Shown piece by piece: positions 11,964 through 23,512 of a stretch of DNA of 64,000 bases. The notes under the pieces were generated by a model that ran no database searches, was not told the origin of the DNA, and saw only the letters and a program-made list of their open reading frames with translations. This stretch comes from Strobilurus pachycystidiatus (taxonomy: Eukaryota; Basidiomycota; Agaricomycetes; Agaricales; Physalacriaceae): contig JAHLMK010000005.1 of the NCBI GenBank assembly GCA_019915135.1, positions 1,798,001-1,862,000 on the forward strand, written 5' to 3'. The stretch's first letter is position 1; every line of letters begins with the position of its first letter. Made by a program: the position numbers and the translations under genes.

Positions 11964-12891
11964 TAGTACAAAGAAATACAATATCACAGGAATTACAAGT
12001 TACAGGAATATAGATAAAATGTCGAGGCTAGCAGGAACCGCAGATAACGAGAAGATGAATCCGAAGTAGTGGTATTATTCAGCTTCCATCAGAACGGGGT
12101 GCAAATGCTTTAGCGATGCGTTCTCTGAATGAGAGCGTAAGGAAACGATGAGCGTAAGTTATCATTATGAGCGGAACTCACAAGGCGGCTCGCTCTTGCG
12201 TAACATCAGGTGTTGCAGATTGTGTCGGCGGACTTGTGTAACCTGAACCGCAACTTCGTCAGTAAGGATTCCTTGTGCCGCGATAGTCACGTACAAGTTC
12301 GTGCTGCTACAGTACGACGGCCGGAGTTTTGCATGATGGTAAAACGACTATTTGCCTCTGTCATGGAGAGCGGTGATTTCAGACTCTGTTAAGTTAGTTG
12401 AGCATCGCGAGCGCAGACACTCAAAGGATGGGAAATGGCTCACAGTGATGTTATACGGTTTATACAGATCAGCCATTGTAAGAGTTGGCGGCGTCAGTTA
12501 TCCAGTACCCTGCGATAAAGATGTTTAAGTACCCCAACGGTACTACACCCGAGCTGAAATTTCTGGCAGTGAAATTACCAAGTCAGAAAATGACCTCACC
12601 ATGACGCACAACGTTACCGTTCGGTGAAGATGAACGGGAAAAAATGTGTTGTTATGGCGCGCAGCTGACGCCTTTTAACTAGATGCGGAAGATTGAATAA
12701 GGCTATAACGTTACGTTGCGACCGACTGGCCGCCAAAGACACCACTCAAGTTATTGCCCTGAGAAACGTGAAGGTGAACTCCGCATCATGTCAATGATGT
12801 GGCATCGTCGATGTCTTGTGACTGTCATTTCGCAGCGCCCAGAAAATAAGGTTAGATGAATTTCAAAGATACGAGCAACGCTTCTTCACAC
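11964..12891. other. Intergenic, nothing recognised
   Basis: About 0.9 kb between the repeat region and the 3' end of the amidohydrolase gene. Only very short frames, no motif, no repeat of note. It should contain the 3' untranslated region of the minus-strand gene at its right end. Confidence 0.5.
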
Positions 12892-15800
12892 TCAAAGGAG
12901 GTCAACGAGACCTCTACTTGAGGATATGATACCAACTACCTTCGACTCAAAGTCAAGTAACGAGCCGAACTCGGTTGCTACCAAGTCGACGTCTTCCGAA
13001 GTGACACCAAGCAAAGTCTCGACGTTCACTGAGCCGAGTGCAAGTGCCTCTGTCTTAGACAATTCTTTGTACGACTCCAACGCAGCCTAAGAGGGGTCAA
13101 TGTCTGGGCATTCTGGGGGGCGACGGATCGGCTTACCCAAGAGACATCGAACCGAGCATTCCGGACGCTCCATAGACCGTCACTGCCAATACCGACAGTC
13201 ACATTGTGGGCCTGGAGTACACCGATGTTATTGTCTTGTGATAGCGGACGCCCAGGTAGCCTACGAAACGGATCAGTATTTGCCACAAACATCCGCTCAG
13301 GCGGAGAAACCTACACTCTGCGGCGTTCCCAGCTTCCGGGGAAAGGTCGCGCGGGAGTTACAATGACTCCAATCGAGGCCTCTGAAATCTCAGCCGCAAG
13401 GAGATGCGCCTCAGAAGCACCAGTGAATGTCACCTTCAACGCCTTACCAGTAGACGCCTCAATCTCCGCTTTCAATCCAATCAATGAAGTCATGACATCC
13501 GCACTCTCGACGTCCACGACGAGAACGAGTAGCCCGTCAGCAACTTTTTTGAATTGAGCAGCAAGCTCTCCTCCACCTCCGCCGAGCAGCAAGCGACGTA
13601 AAGTTGATATCTGAGTGCTCACGCTGACAGGCGAGTTCAAAGAAATCGAGATGTGGAATGCGGTGGAATCCTGGACGATGGCACCCTTTTGCAACCTATG
13701 TGCAGCGCCGGTGGAGAACGCCACCGTCAAGCCGGACAAAAGTCCCCGGGAAATCGGCGCAGAAACCGCAGAAGTAACGCCGCCTCGGTAGGCCAACCTA
13801 AGTATATTGTCAATAAGAGAGTCAATGTTAAGCGAGTGTTCAGACTAACAGCGCGTTACGAGAGCCGAAGAGAAGTCCATCAGATGCGCGTATAACAGCA
13901 TCGTCGCCGCCGAGAATGCTGGGAACCTTGGACACGAGAGGGCTAAAGATGGTCCCATCGTTGGTGGTATCTTCCGAAGAAATGTGTTGAAGGCCGAGAT
14001 GGCTTCCGTACGACACTAGGCCAGGCCTATGAGAGGATCAAATGAAAAACTAGATTAGTTGCGCCACAATGAGAAACTTACGCAACAGAACCCCCAGCAA
14101 GGTCGCGTATTATGGCATTGGTGCGCAAGTCATCGTCGAGGCAAGCTGACTCCGTCCCCGCGCATATGATTTTCCCACTTTGTACGACGACCGCACCAGG
14201 TTCGCTGATGCTCAAGCCCGAGAAGGAGTGCTCGATGATATCCCCTTTGCGGATGTAGATATCAGAGACGTTAGCAAACACCACGGTATCAGCTGTGGAC
14301 ACCTCCGGCTCTAATGGAGGGAGACCATCGTATTCAATCGTGTCGGCAGTCTCCTTGTCGAAGTTAGGTGTCTTCGGAGCTTGCTGGAGCGCCTCGGGCT
14401 TCTCGGCGGTGAAAGGATCCTCAATCTGAGCAACACCGTCAATGAAGACTTGTTTAGGTGTGGCGCCTATCGCTAGTGGGTGGCTATCCCAGACAATGAT
14501 ATCGGCATCGTAACCTGTCAAGAGATATGAGTACAGGGTATATCGTAAGAGGGCCCACTCATACCGAGCTTGACATATCCAATACGATGGTCTTGGCCCA
14601 TAACTCTAGCCGGAGTGGAAGTCACTGATGCTAACGCCAAGTTGTCTGCCAGCCCGTAATACTTGACTTGCTGGGCCTCATGCAACAGGTATCGGGAGTT
14701 TATGACAGAATGATCACTCTACAACGTCCCATGAATTTCTTTGCAGCCGCAGAAACATGCGATTATTGACCTTCATGACCACGTCAAGACCAGCATCAGC
14801 GAGAATGCGTGCCGCGAACTCTGATCCACGATACGCCTCACGCTTGTATTTGCCGTTAGTGGCAAACATGGCAATAGCAGGAGGATGTCCTTCGAGAATT
14901 TAGTCATTGCAATATGTGCGATCACCGCATCTACTTACCATAGGCTTTCTTCAGAAGGTCCGGAACCAGATATGTCTCGTGGGCATGATGGAATGCAGCA
15001 ATAGAGAATTTGAATTCGTTCGTGAGCTTGAAATATGTGAGCCGAATTGGACAGATGATTTTCAGGCGGAGTAGCTACCCTAACGATACCGTCCAAATCA
15101 ACTGCTTCATAACAATGGTTCTGAACCTTGACGCGGCCACGTAGAACGTCAACAAGTGCCTCCCATTGGAGCTCTTCCGGGTATGCCCCGAGACCATCCC
15201 AGTCGCCAGAGAGGGCCTGAGCACAATAATCGTCTTGGCTTTGCTTGATTTGACGCGCTTTCTCGTAAGCCTGACGGAACGCCCAGATGGTATCCATACG
15301 CGTCCCATGATACACACGACCTGTACATTGTTATAACCAATTGATCTGAGGAGGAGAGCTTGGTAGTACTTGGATTTTCGCCACATGCGTGCCTGCTGGG
15401 GTATTAGAATTATTAAAATGGTGCTGACAGAGACGACGTGCTTGATCTGACGCCAACGAGGGGGGATAGTTGGGTCAACATAAGTTCCGTTGAGAGAGAA
15501 GGGAGCTTCAAGAAGCATGGACGAAGGCGTCTTTTCAGCAGTCGGCCTGAGTTTGATGACGAAGCCTTGTCCCCCAATTCCACCAGCAGAACCTGGAAGA
15601 ACTAGAGCAGTCGTGACACCTCCAGAGATTGAAAGCCGATACGAGTCGTCGTGGGTGTTGAGACCATCCAAGCTGCGTAACCAGGGTTGCGCGATGCCAG
15701 CACGCGAGTTCGTGTCGCCCGATCCAGAGAGGTATGGTGCGCTTCCAACTCCGATGTGAGAGTGCAAGTCGACAATACTAGAAAGTAGTCAGGATGCGTT

Positions 15801-16319
15801 TCTTCTTGGTAGCGGATGACGGGAAGCTCACCCAGGGGATATCCAGGCGCCGTGGACATCATAGCTGGTGAGCTCATCCGACGAGAAGGACGACAACACG
15901 CCTGGATCAACTTGGCCGATAGCCTTGATCATGCCCTTGTCCAGGAGCAGGTCACCGGTGACGACCTCGAGCCCATTCTCGCGCCCGGTCCAGATGGTCG
16001 CGTTTTTTATCAACGTAGCCTTCGTTCCGGGGACGTATCGGTCTGATTCAGTGCGGATTGCAAAGTCCGGCGGAGGGCCAGGAAGAACGTCATGCATCCT
16101 GCATTTCGCGAGTGTCTCCTCTGCGTGGAGCGGCACTCTGACCGACCGAGGCCTTATCTGAGGCGACAAGTACGTCTGCGAGAAAAGCAAGAGTCCACCG
16201 ACGGCGGTAGCAGTGAAGAGAGCGCGACGAAGGGGCGAGCGCTGGTGATGACGGTGGCCGTGCCGCTGCCCGGTCTGCTCGAGGTGGTAAGGCGCAGCGA
16301 GCACCTTTTCCGACGACAT
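12892..16319 (-). CDS. CE9/amidohydrolase-superfamily membrane-anchored protein
   Basis: Twelve exons: complement of 12892..13086, 13137..13260, 13315..13797, 13850..14026, 14082..14514, 14565..14718, 14771..14889, 14939..15026, 15079..15320, 15370..15392, 15442..15777, 15832..16319; sum 2862 nt, 953 residues, usual for this fungal family. Residues about 30-50 form one membrane anchor after a basic His-rich N-terminus. The metal-dependent hydrolase core has the HxH in GIVDLHSHIGVG, a later His in NHCYEAVDLDG, another in FHHAHETYLVP, and Asp in SDHSVINSRY. The second half repeats the fold, but its HxH equivalent reads VSYGSHLG, so it is probably inactive. Exon 10 counted from the 3' end is only 23 nt, and the intron 15441..15393 must start GC to keep frame. 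Substrate unknown; N-acetylglucosamine-related and imidazolonepropionase-like hydrolases share the fold. Divergent from the MYND gene, 184 bp apart. Confidence 0.85.
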
Positions 16320-16503
16320 GGTGGTCAACGTCTGAGAAAAAGTTGAGGTGTGAACATTGCGTGTCGATAAGAGACGTGTGCCTTGAAAGATGCCTGCGGC
16401 TGGCGAATTTGATAATAGAGGCACACATTTTGATTCCGTCATTCCAACCTCCACTGTCACCACCTACTTGCCATCCAGTGGCATCCACACCAAATATCAC
16501 GAG

Positions 16504-17389
16504 ATGGCGTCAACTAATGCAAAGGATGCGTGCAGCTACTGCTTCAACTTCTTTGGACGCGAAAATCTCAAGTCATGCGGTCAGTGCCGGTGAGATAATA
16601 TCCCTGTCCAGGCTCGAACGCGCTTTCAAATTTGAGAAGATTAGTGCGATATTGCTCGCGTTCGTGCCAAAAAGAGGCGTGGCCCACCCATAAGAAGGCT
16701 TGCAGCACCAAGCTGCGCGATTCGATCGCGAACAACGCGGACGGCGAGGCCATGAACAAGGCCATCTCAAAATGGGTGAACGAATGGAACTTGAGCCTTA
16801 CCAACTGGTAAGCATATACGGCCGCGATCTTTCCTCTTTGTGTTCTATCCTCTCTGACTGTTTTACCCAGGTCAATCTGGTCAATGAATATGGCGCGTCA
16901 CGATCGCAATTGCCTCTCGAAGAATGTGCAAGTCTGATGTTTCTCTGCTGCACAGTATACTCACATAGGCGCGTCCAGCTTCTTCCTGAAGCTCAAGCGT
17001 CGGTGGGACGGCAAAACACCCGCGCAGCTTTTTACTGTAAGCTGCTTCGTCGGTCAGCTTACACGTCTGAACCTGTTCAACAGCTCGAAGAAGGCAAGGT
17101 CACGACGCGTGAGGCGATCGTCAAGAGCGTGGAAGACATGTACCCCGACTCTGATCGTGTAAACCCAATTGACGACTGGTACAAAAATGAGCGCGGGGAC
17201 GATACCGTTCAGATTGCTATACAGGCGGAAGGCTTCATGCGGTTCCTTTGGTTCACGATTCTCGACGCAGCTGAACGCACCAACAGGGAACCTGAGGAGC
17301 TGGATGACGTGCTGGCTAAGATCTGGCCGGACTTCTTGAAGAAAGCAATAGAAGAAGGCGACGGTGAATTTCCAGTTCTTGCTCCGTAG
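16504..17389 (+). CDS. MYND-type zinc finger protein
   Basis: Proposed exons 16504..16589, 16640..16807, 16871..16925, 16956..17036, 17084..17389 (696 nt, 231 residues). The MYND finger is at the N-terminus: CSYC, then CGQC, then RYCSRSCQKEAWPTHKKAC, giving the full C/C/C/C..C/C/H/C set, usually a protein-protein binding module. The finger is only complete when the intron 16590..16639 is removed. The rest is an alpha-helical region of unknown function ending in LKKAIEEGDGEFPVLAP. The middle is uncertain: the best protein needs a 30-nt intron (16926..16955). Alternatively a normal 53-nt intron 16926..16978 can be used without the intron at 17037, which changes about 40 residues. Start chosen at the ATG directly before the finger. 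Confidence 0.8.
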
Positions 17390-17655
17390 CGAAGATGTAC
17401 TCAGCAGCTGATGCTCATACAGTCAACGCCCATGAAAAGCTTTTGATGCAATTGGCAATAGATTGGGCTGCAGATGAATTGTGTTTCTATACAGGATAAC
17501 ATTGAAAGCAAATGATAGCAATGATGGTACAATGGGTTCGTGTGTGTACAAGATGTTCGTGTTTCCATTGATACAAACTGTCAAGGTCTTTCAGCGATGT
17601 GGATGATTTGGATCTCGGATCGGAAACCTTGCACGCACTGGAGTGGACTGTTCAA

Positions 17656-17985
17656 TCACTTTGCATTGTTCTCCGGCGTCTTCTCATCATTGGGCTCTAC
17701 TGGCTCGCCAGCATGAAAGCTGAAAGACGACGTGGAGGAGTTGCAACGCGAGCGGGGCGGAGACTTGATAGGCGTATTGAGTGCTGCTAGCCCAGGCCTT
17801 GGCATCAGTCGCTGGAGCCACTTGGGGGAAGAAATGCTCCTAAATTCAAGTGGTCGTCAGCAGTTCAATGCGTAGCATAAACACACATACAATGATTTGC
17901 GCCTCGAGCTCATGGGAGGCTCACCGGGGAGACGAACTCGCCCAGGTGTGAGCACGATATACGAGAGGCTAATGGATCTGTGCAT
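17656..17985 (-). CDS. Small hypothetical Ser/Pro-rich protein
   Basis: Two exons, complement of 17656..17839 and 17891..17985, joined over a 51-nt intron with consensus ends (GTATGT..TTTAG) and a CTGAC branch-like word. Product 92 residues. The joined frame is open, basic in the first half (MSSRRKSLS) and acidic at the end (EPNDEKTPENNAK). I recognise no domain. It lies tail-to-tail with the MYND gene. Support is only the good splice site and protein-like composition, so it may be an untranslated exon pair or chance. Confidence 0.4.
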
Positions 17986-18554
17986 CCTAGTCTAAAGACG
18001 AGTACAAAGCCGTGGCGAAAAGTGCACCCCGACGACGACAAAGGAGTAGAGTTTAAGTGACTATATAGCCTCAGAAGCATGGGCCCACGTTTCGATAGTA
18101 GTCATGGTCCTATTCTCACGGGAAGAAACGTAACTAAGGTAGCAACAATTACCTTGAAGAGAACAATGGCCTGCATGTAGCGACAATTGTTATTGTCCTC
18201 AAGGCCTAACAAAGGCTGACTGTGGAAATGGCCCTTCAGCTTCGGCAATGTCCGTGACTTGAAACTTGAAGTTGAAAGGCATTCGAAGTTAGTCATTGAG
18301 AGCGGAAAAATCTGGAATGTATAGATGTAGGTCAATCTCATACAACTATGGGCTAATGAAATCGAGACACAAGTTCACCAATCGCGAGTCTGAACAGGGA
18401 TAGTCGCTTATAAACAGACGCTAATCCCGACGACGGCAAGCGTGTAGTATTGGTTGTATGATTGGAAGTAATAAATCATTGAGCGATCCATGGTCGCAAA
18501 CGAGAAACAAGTTATTTCGTGAATATATTGATGACCAGCCACCAGCTCGGTCGA
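17986..18554. other. Intergenic, nothing recognised
   Basis: About 570 bp between the small hypothetical gene and the 3' end of the CBM19-like gene. A 79-residue minus-strand frame at 18102-18341 shows no motif. Probably promoter of the former and 3' untranslated region of the latter. Confidence 0.45.
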
Positions 18555-20159
18555 CTAAGCACCCGAAGCAGCGATACGCGCCAGCGTATCAGCCTGAGTG
18601 GTGCACGTTATCGACGTTCCTCGAGAGTTCACCAAAGGTAGAGCGAAGCACTGTAAGCCCGTATTGCATGGCGTCAACACAAATTGGCCGTTGACGCATT
18701 GAGCAAAGTCTCCATTGACACATGCGTTCTCGCCGTCTAGGAAAGAAGAATTAGGAATGCTCATTTGAACCAACCGAATGCAACGCAGCTACCTTGACAC
18801 GAAGATGAGGCAGTCAGTTGCTCGAATTGAGCATTCAATGTTTTCGCGTCTTGGCCATTCAGAGCCTGGAAGTTGGTAGAACCAGAGGTTGAGGTATTTC
18901 CGGAGAGAGGTGAACCGGCGGCGACTGTGGGAGAGGCTGCATTGTCTGCATTCACGGCCGCGTCAGAGGCGCCCAAGCCATTGCCAACAAATCCTCCTGT
19001 GGCACCAGTTGCTGCGATTCTCGCGACGGCGTCTGCGGTAGTGGTGCAAGTCAAAGAAGTGCCGGGCTTATTCACCAGTGGAAGGGCGGCACACGCGAGG
19101 CCAGATCCACATTGTGTGATAACGAATGCACCGTCGACACACTGTGCGAAACCGCCGCCGACACAAGCTTCATCTCCGGCTAGAAGATCAATCATCAGCC
19201 GAAGGCTTGGAGACGAGGAATTAGAAAGTACCTTGGCATGAAGACGACGGAGTAAGAGAGGCGAATTGAGCGTTGAGCTTCTGCGCATCGAGGCCGTTCT
19301 GAAGCGTGAAGCTAGAACCAGGGTTAGAACCAGTGGTAGCTACAGGTGTGTTTGTGGCAGTGGTAGTTGTGGCCAAAGGCGCCGCAGTAGATGACGTGAC
19401 ACTTTCCGAGGACGCGCCGGGTGCACTTGGCGAATTGCCTGCAGCGGCACCCGCGCCATTATTGTTCGAGACGCTACCAGTTCCATCGACTCCAGGATCA
19501 TCAGTGAGATCAACGAGTTGCGTTCCGTCAGCGATAGGACCGGTAGGATTAGCTTTGCACGATCCCGCGGGGCTAAGAGTGGTGCTCAATCCAAATGGGA
19601 TGGTACCAGAAGCACCAGAGGCTAGTCCTCCCACGAAAGTTGTAGGGTCGGCGCCTGCAAACTGGCATTGAAAGAGTCCCTTGAGTTCGGAGTTCTTGGG
19701 CGCAGATTGACAGTAGGGGACACTCTGAGAAGTCGGCTATGAGATTATCATCAGCCACATACGGAGAGTAGATGTCGATGTAACATACAGTGTTACGCGG
19801 CTGCTGGGCGAAAATTTGGGCAAACTTGATCATGTCGGCGTCGGAGTTCAGGGTATTGGCGAGGTCAATCATCGCGTCAGCTGAATCCTGCTGCTCGCAT
19901 GGTCCTGCAGCTGCCAGGAGTGTCGTGAAGGCAGTAACAGACACAGGGTTACACTGTTGACCGCCTCCTGCAGCTAACTAATCCAATCAATTGATGTCAG
20001 ACGTGAATTTGCAAAATGGCTAATGGGACGAACGCAAGCTTGCTCCCACTTCGCGGTGGATTGAACGATGTCCTGAGCGATACGCTTCACCACCGGTGCA
20101 CCTTGCGCTAGCATTACGACGGCTAGCGTGACTGCGAGCGGCTTCGAAAGGTTGAACAT
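18555..20159 (-). CDS. Secreted protein with two CBM19-like chitin-binding repeats
   Basis: Five exons, complement of 18555..18736, 18793..19179, 19232..19736, 19789..19977, 20034..20159 (1389 nt, 462 residues). The N-terminus MFNLSKPLAVTLAVVMLAQG is a typical signal peptide. An N-terminal domain with several Cys and a Ser/Thr/Ala-rich linker follows. Then come two copies of a roughly 85-residue unit: an LNAQF...SSSCQ stem followed by ACVxGxFAQCVxGxFV..C..GL.C.ALPLVN..GTS.TC, ending ARIAA.GA. The six-Cys spacing resembles carbohydrate-binding module family 19 (chitin binding). Each copy is interrupted by an intron at the same place, directly after SSSCQ, so the unit arose by exon-scale duplication. 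No catalytic domain is visible. Likely extracellular or cell-wall located. Confidence 0.75.
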
Positions 20160-21528
20160 AATTCTTTGAAGGATTGAATAGAAGGAGCGCCCGGCTCGAC
20201 GACAAGAAAAGACTGTGCGAAGGAAAAGAAAGTGTGGAGAGAGAAGAGGCGGACCCTTCGATGGCGGGGGAGTTCCGGGATAACATCTGAAGGCTAAAAA
20301 GCAGCTGGTTATATACGAACCTTTCCAGGGAATTTTGCGTTCACATGGTCCGTTATGATCATGCACGCTGCTATCCTCGGAGTAGAAGTCTCATCAGGTT
20401 AGTTGCTATGCCGCCTGAGGCCTGAAGTCTGTGAGTAGCTAGGAGTCCAGATGTGTTCCGTTCGTGAGTGTGGCCCGCGCATCCCGAAAGGCCGGTGGTG
20501 AAGAAAAGTCATCAAAGTCGTGTTTCAACTTGACCAATCTATTGACTGCGAGACGGGATTGAGGTCGCTAGCACCCCAGGAAATGGAACCGGACCATGTA
20601 AGGTACAGTACAGTCCGTGGCTCGATGACGATGCTTGTGTTTCACTAACCTGCCTCACTAACGTCGGAGTGTGAATTCCATTCGGAAAGTTGTTCCCACG
20701 GATTCCCGAGCTGGCGAGTCGGGGAGCGCACTCGCCTCTCCCACTTGTGAATTCACAAAAATTGGTACTTCTAGCCAAGTGTATATCTGTATCTAGCTAG
20801 CATCATCTAATCTAAACATGCTACTGGTCCACCGATTGACTTCCTTTGCCCCCAAAAGGTCTTCACTGATCTGTAACTCTGGAGCTACTCTCTGGCCCGA
20901 ATTCTGTGAGCTAGCAAATCTGGAGCTGACGATGTCCACCAGAGTCCATTTCTAACTGTCACTACCCCCATGGTGTCGCCACCGCGTCCCGACGACGGTT
21001 GCTTTGCTGACGCGTACCGGATTGGGTCTCAATTTAAACTCCGAAGTTAGTGAAATTTGACGAGAAAACCAAATTCAGTGAGCGTCACAAAATCCAAAGA
21101 AATTCCAGAATTTCACAGTATATTTTCGAGAGCTAGCCGCAGCTCCAGAATTTTTTCTGGGGCCGCTCAGCTGTCTCAGAGCAAGAACGACAACAATTCA
21201 CTAACCTCCGCCGGATCGTTCCTAATCGGGAAGACAGATGATCGGGGTGCGCTCCGGCACTTGCTCCCGACTCTGAGGCGTACGGCTCCCACATAGCTTG
21301 TAACTTGCTGTAACTTTGATTCTGGGTACTTCAAGTGATTCTCTCTCTTTTCTCCCTCTCTTCTCTCCTCTTTTCTTTTTCTTTTCTTTTCTTTTTCTTT
21401 TAATTAATAATATCAGGCACAAGCATCGTCACCGAGCCCAGACCAAGGACGGATGATTGATCGAGGCCAAAGCGTCGGCATACGTCGGTCCGTGGCGTGC
21501 CCCTGACACTTTCTATTGCACGCTCATC
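20160..21528. other. Divergent promoter region with a pyrimidine tract
   Basis: About 1.4 kb between the divergent CBM19-like and DHODH genes. A strong C/T-rich run (CTCTCTTTTCTCCCTCTC and several CTTTT repeats) spans about 21340-21403, 125 nt before the DHODH start. Such pyrimidine stretches are common just upstream of transcription starts in fungi. No other gene was found. Confidence 0.55.
21340..21403 (+). repeat. Pyrimidine tract upstream of DHODH
   Basis: Almost pure C/T for about 60 nt, ending in CTTTT units before TTAATTAATAATATC. It lies 125 nt upstream of the DHODH start and is probably part of its core promoter. Confidence 0.6.
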
Positions 21529-23202
21529 ATGGCTGCATTGCGCCAGGCGGCGGCGCGCCAGCGTTTCCGACCCACTGTTCCAAGCCGGACGCTTTTTAGT
21601 AAATCAGGTGTACCACCACCGTCGCCGATCCGGACAGGCATATACGGAGCAGTCTTTGCCGTGTCTGCTGGGCTCTTCGCTGTCTACTACTTTGATGCGC
21701 GATCCGCTATTCACCGCTATCTGTTCACCCCCGTCCTGCGGTATGCGCTGGACGCCGAGACAGGTCACCAGGTTGCGGTCAAAGTGTTGAGGAGTGGGCT
21801 CGGTCCAAAGGATCCGCTCAAGGATGATGGGCGTTTGAAAACTGAGGTGCATCCACTCTGTACGACGGGGATCTGCTGGTCGTTAACAGAGAACATAGCT
21901 TTGGGGAAAGACCATAACCAATCCGGTAGGCTTGGCCGCTGGCTTCGACAAGGACGGTGAAGCTATAGATGGTACGTATTTGCGTCTCCGTCTCACTCAA
22001 TGCTCCGGTCTCATTCGCGCCGTCGTCTAGGCCTATTCGACCTCGGATTTAGCTGGGTGGAAATTGGAAGTGTAACCCCCAGTCCGCAGGTGCGTGGTGC
22101 TTGCGGTGAACCCTTCACGTGTTGAACGACCAACCAGCCAGGAAACCCCAAACCACGCGTCTTCCACCTCCCAGACGACGCCGGTCTCATCAATCGCTAT
22201 GGTTTTCCATCCCAAGGCCATCTGACTGTTCTATCACGCATAAAGGCGCGCATACCGACCTTCCCATCAGGCAGCAACAACAATGCTTCTTACCGAGATG
22301 GTTCTTTGCTTGCCGTCAACCTTGGAAAAAACAAGACTTCCCCAGTGGACTCTATAGATGATTTTGTGTCCGGCGTCCGTACTTTTGGGCCATATTCCGA
22401 CGTCCTCGTCGTCAACGTCTCAAGTCCGAATACACCCGGATTGAGGTGCGGGTGTTGAAATTTCAAAGATGCCTGATAATCTAACGGGAACCAGAGGTCT
22501 ACAGAACAAGGAGGCATTGGAGACCCTTCTGACTGGCGTCACCTCAGCTCGAGATCAAATCCCTACGAACCCGAAACTTCTCCTGAAGTTAGCTCCTGAT
22601 CTTGACGAGGACCAGCTTGTGGATATCGCTGCGGTCATTAGGAATAGCAAGATTGACGGCGTGATTATCAGCAACACAACAATAGCGCGACCTTCGACTT
22701 TGCTTCATCGTGAGTTTATGTTGAATCATTCTTTCCCGGTCTGATATGTGTTGTAGCTAACAAAACTGAAACCGGAGGCCTCTCCGGCGCCCCAGTGAAA
22801 CAGTTCTCAATTCGCGCTCTGAAAACCTTACGCCAAAACCTCCCGAGCAGCATTCCTCTAATCGGTTGTGGAGGCATATCGACTGGAGATGATGCTCTTG
22901 AATATGCAAGAGCAGGAGCTTCCATGGTTCAAGTATACACTGGGTTTGGATATGACGGTGTCGGCGCATGTCGTCGTATCAAGGATCAGATCCTGGAGAA
23001 GTTGGAGAAGGAAGGATTGACCTGGACGGAGGTAGTTACAAAAGCCGTGAACGAGTTGAGCTGGAAGGACCCGCACTGGAAGCCGACAACGCCGGAAGCG
23101 ACGATATCACAGCTGACGAAGGAGGCGGAGGAATTGCAGAAACTGCTGAACGAGCTCGGGGAAAGAATGGGAGTCGAAAAGAGCCCTACTGCCGCAGTAT
23201 GA
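21529..23202 (+). CDS. Dihydroorotate dehydrogenase (quinone), mitochondrial, class 2
   Basis: Oxidises dihydroorotate to orotate, the fourth step of pyrimidine synthesis, at the inner mitochondrial membrane with quinone as acceptor. Six exons 21529..21846, 21899..21971, 22031..22089, 22138..22445, 22495..22709, 22757..23202 (1419 nt, 472 residues). A basic presequence precedes a membrane helix ([19 protein letters not shown]), as in quinone-linked class 2 enzymes. Motifs: [15 protein letters not shown], the first family signature around [25 protein letters not shown] with the catalytic serine region, [20 protein letters not shown], and the FMN-phosphate loop [20 protein letters not shown]. 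The C-terminal tail (about 50 residues, Lys/Glu-rich) is longer than in bacteria. Start chosen at the ATG giving the presequence; an upstream in-frame ATG at 21457 exists. Confidence 0.95.
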
Positions 23203-23512
23203 CCTGTAGTCACTGTAGATTGTATCAGGATAAATCGGGCTCTCAGCTGACTCTGACGGGGAATCCGTAATGTGAATTCTTGACTTGGATTTGGGCGTCG
23301 GTCTGAAAAATCCCTCCTACTTTGATTGCTTCTTTTGAGCCTTGTTGGCTTCACGACGAATCATGTTCGAACCGAAGCTGCATAACACTTGTAACAAGGT
23401 GGCGGACCGATCACTTTCCGATCAGGTTACAGCAACAAGGCCGATGGTGTCATAAATAGGTGCCCTTGATCTCTTACCACCAAAGTGTGGCTAGCAGGCT
23501 ACTGTCCTCTTC

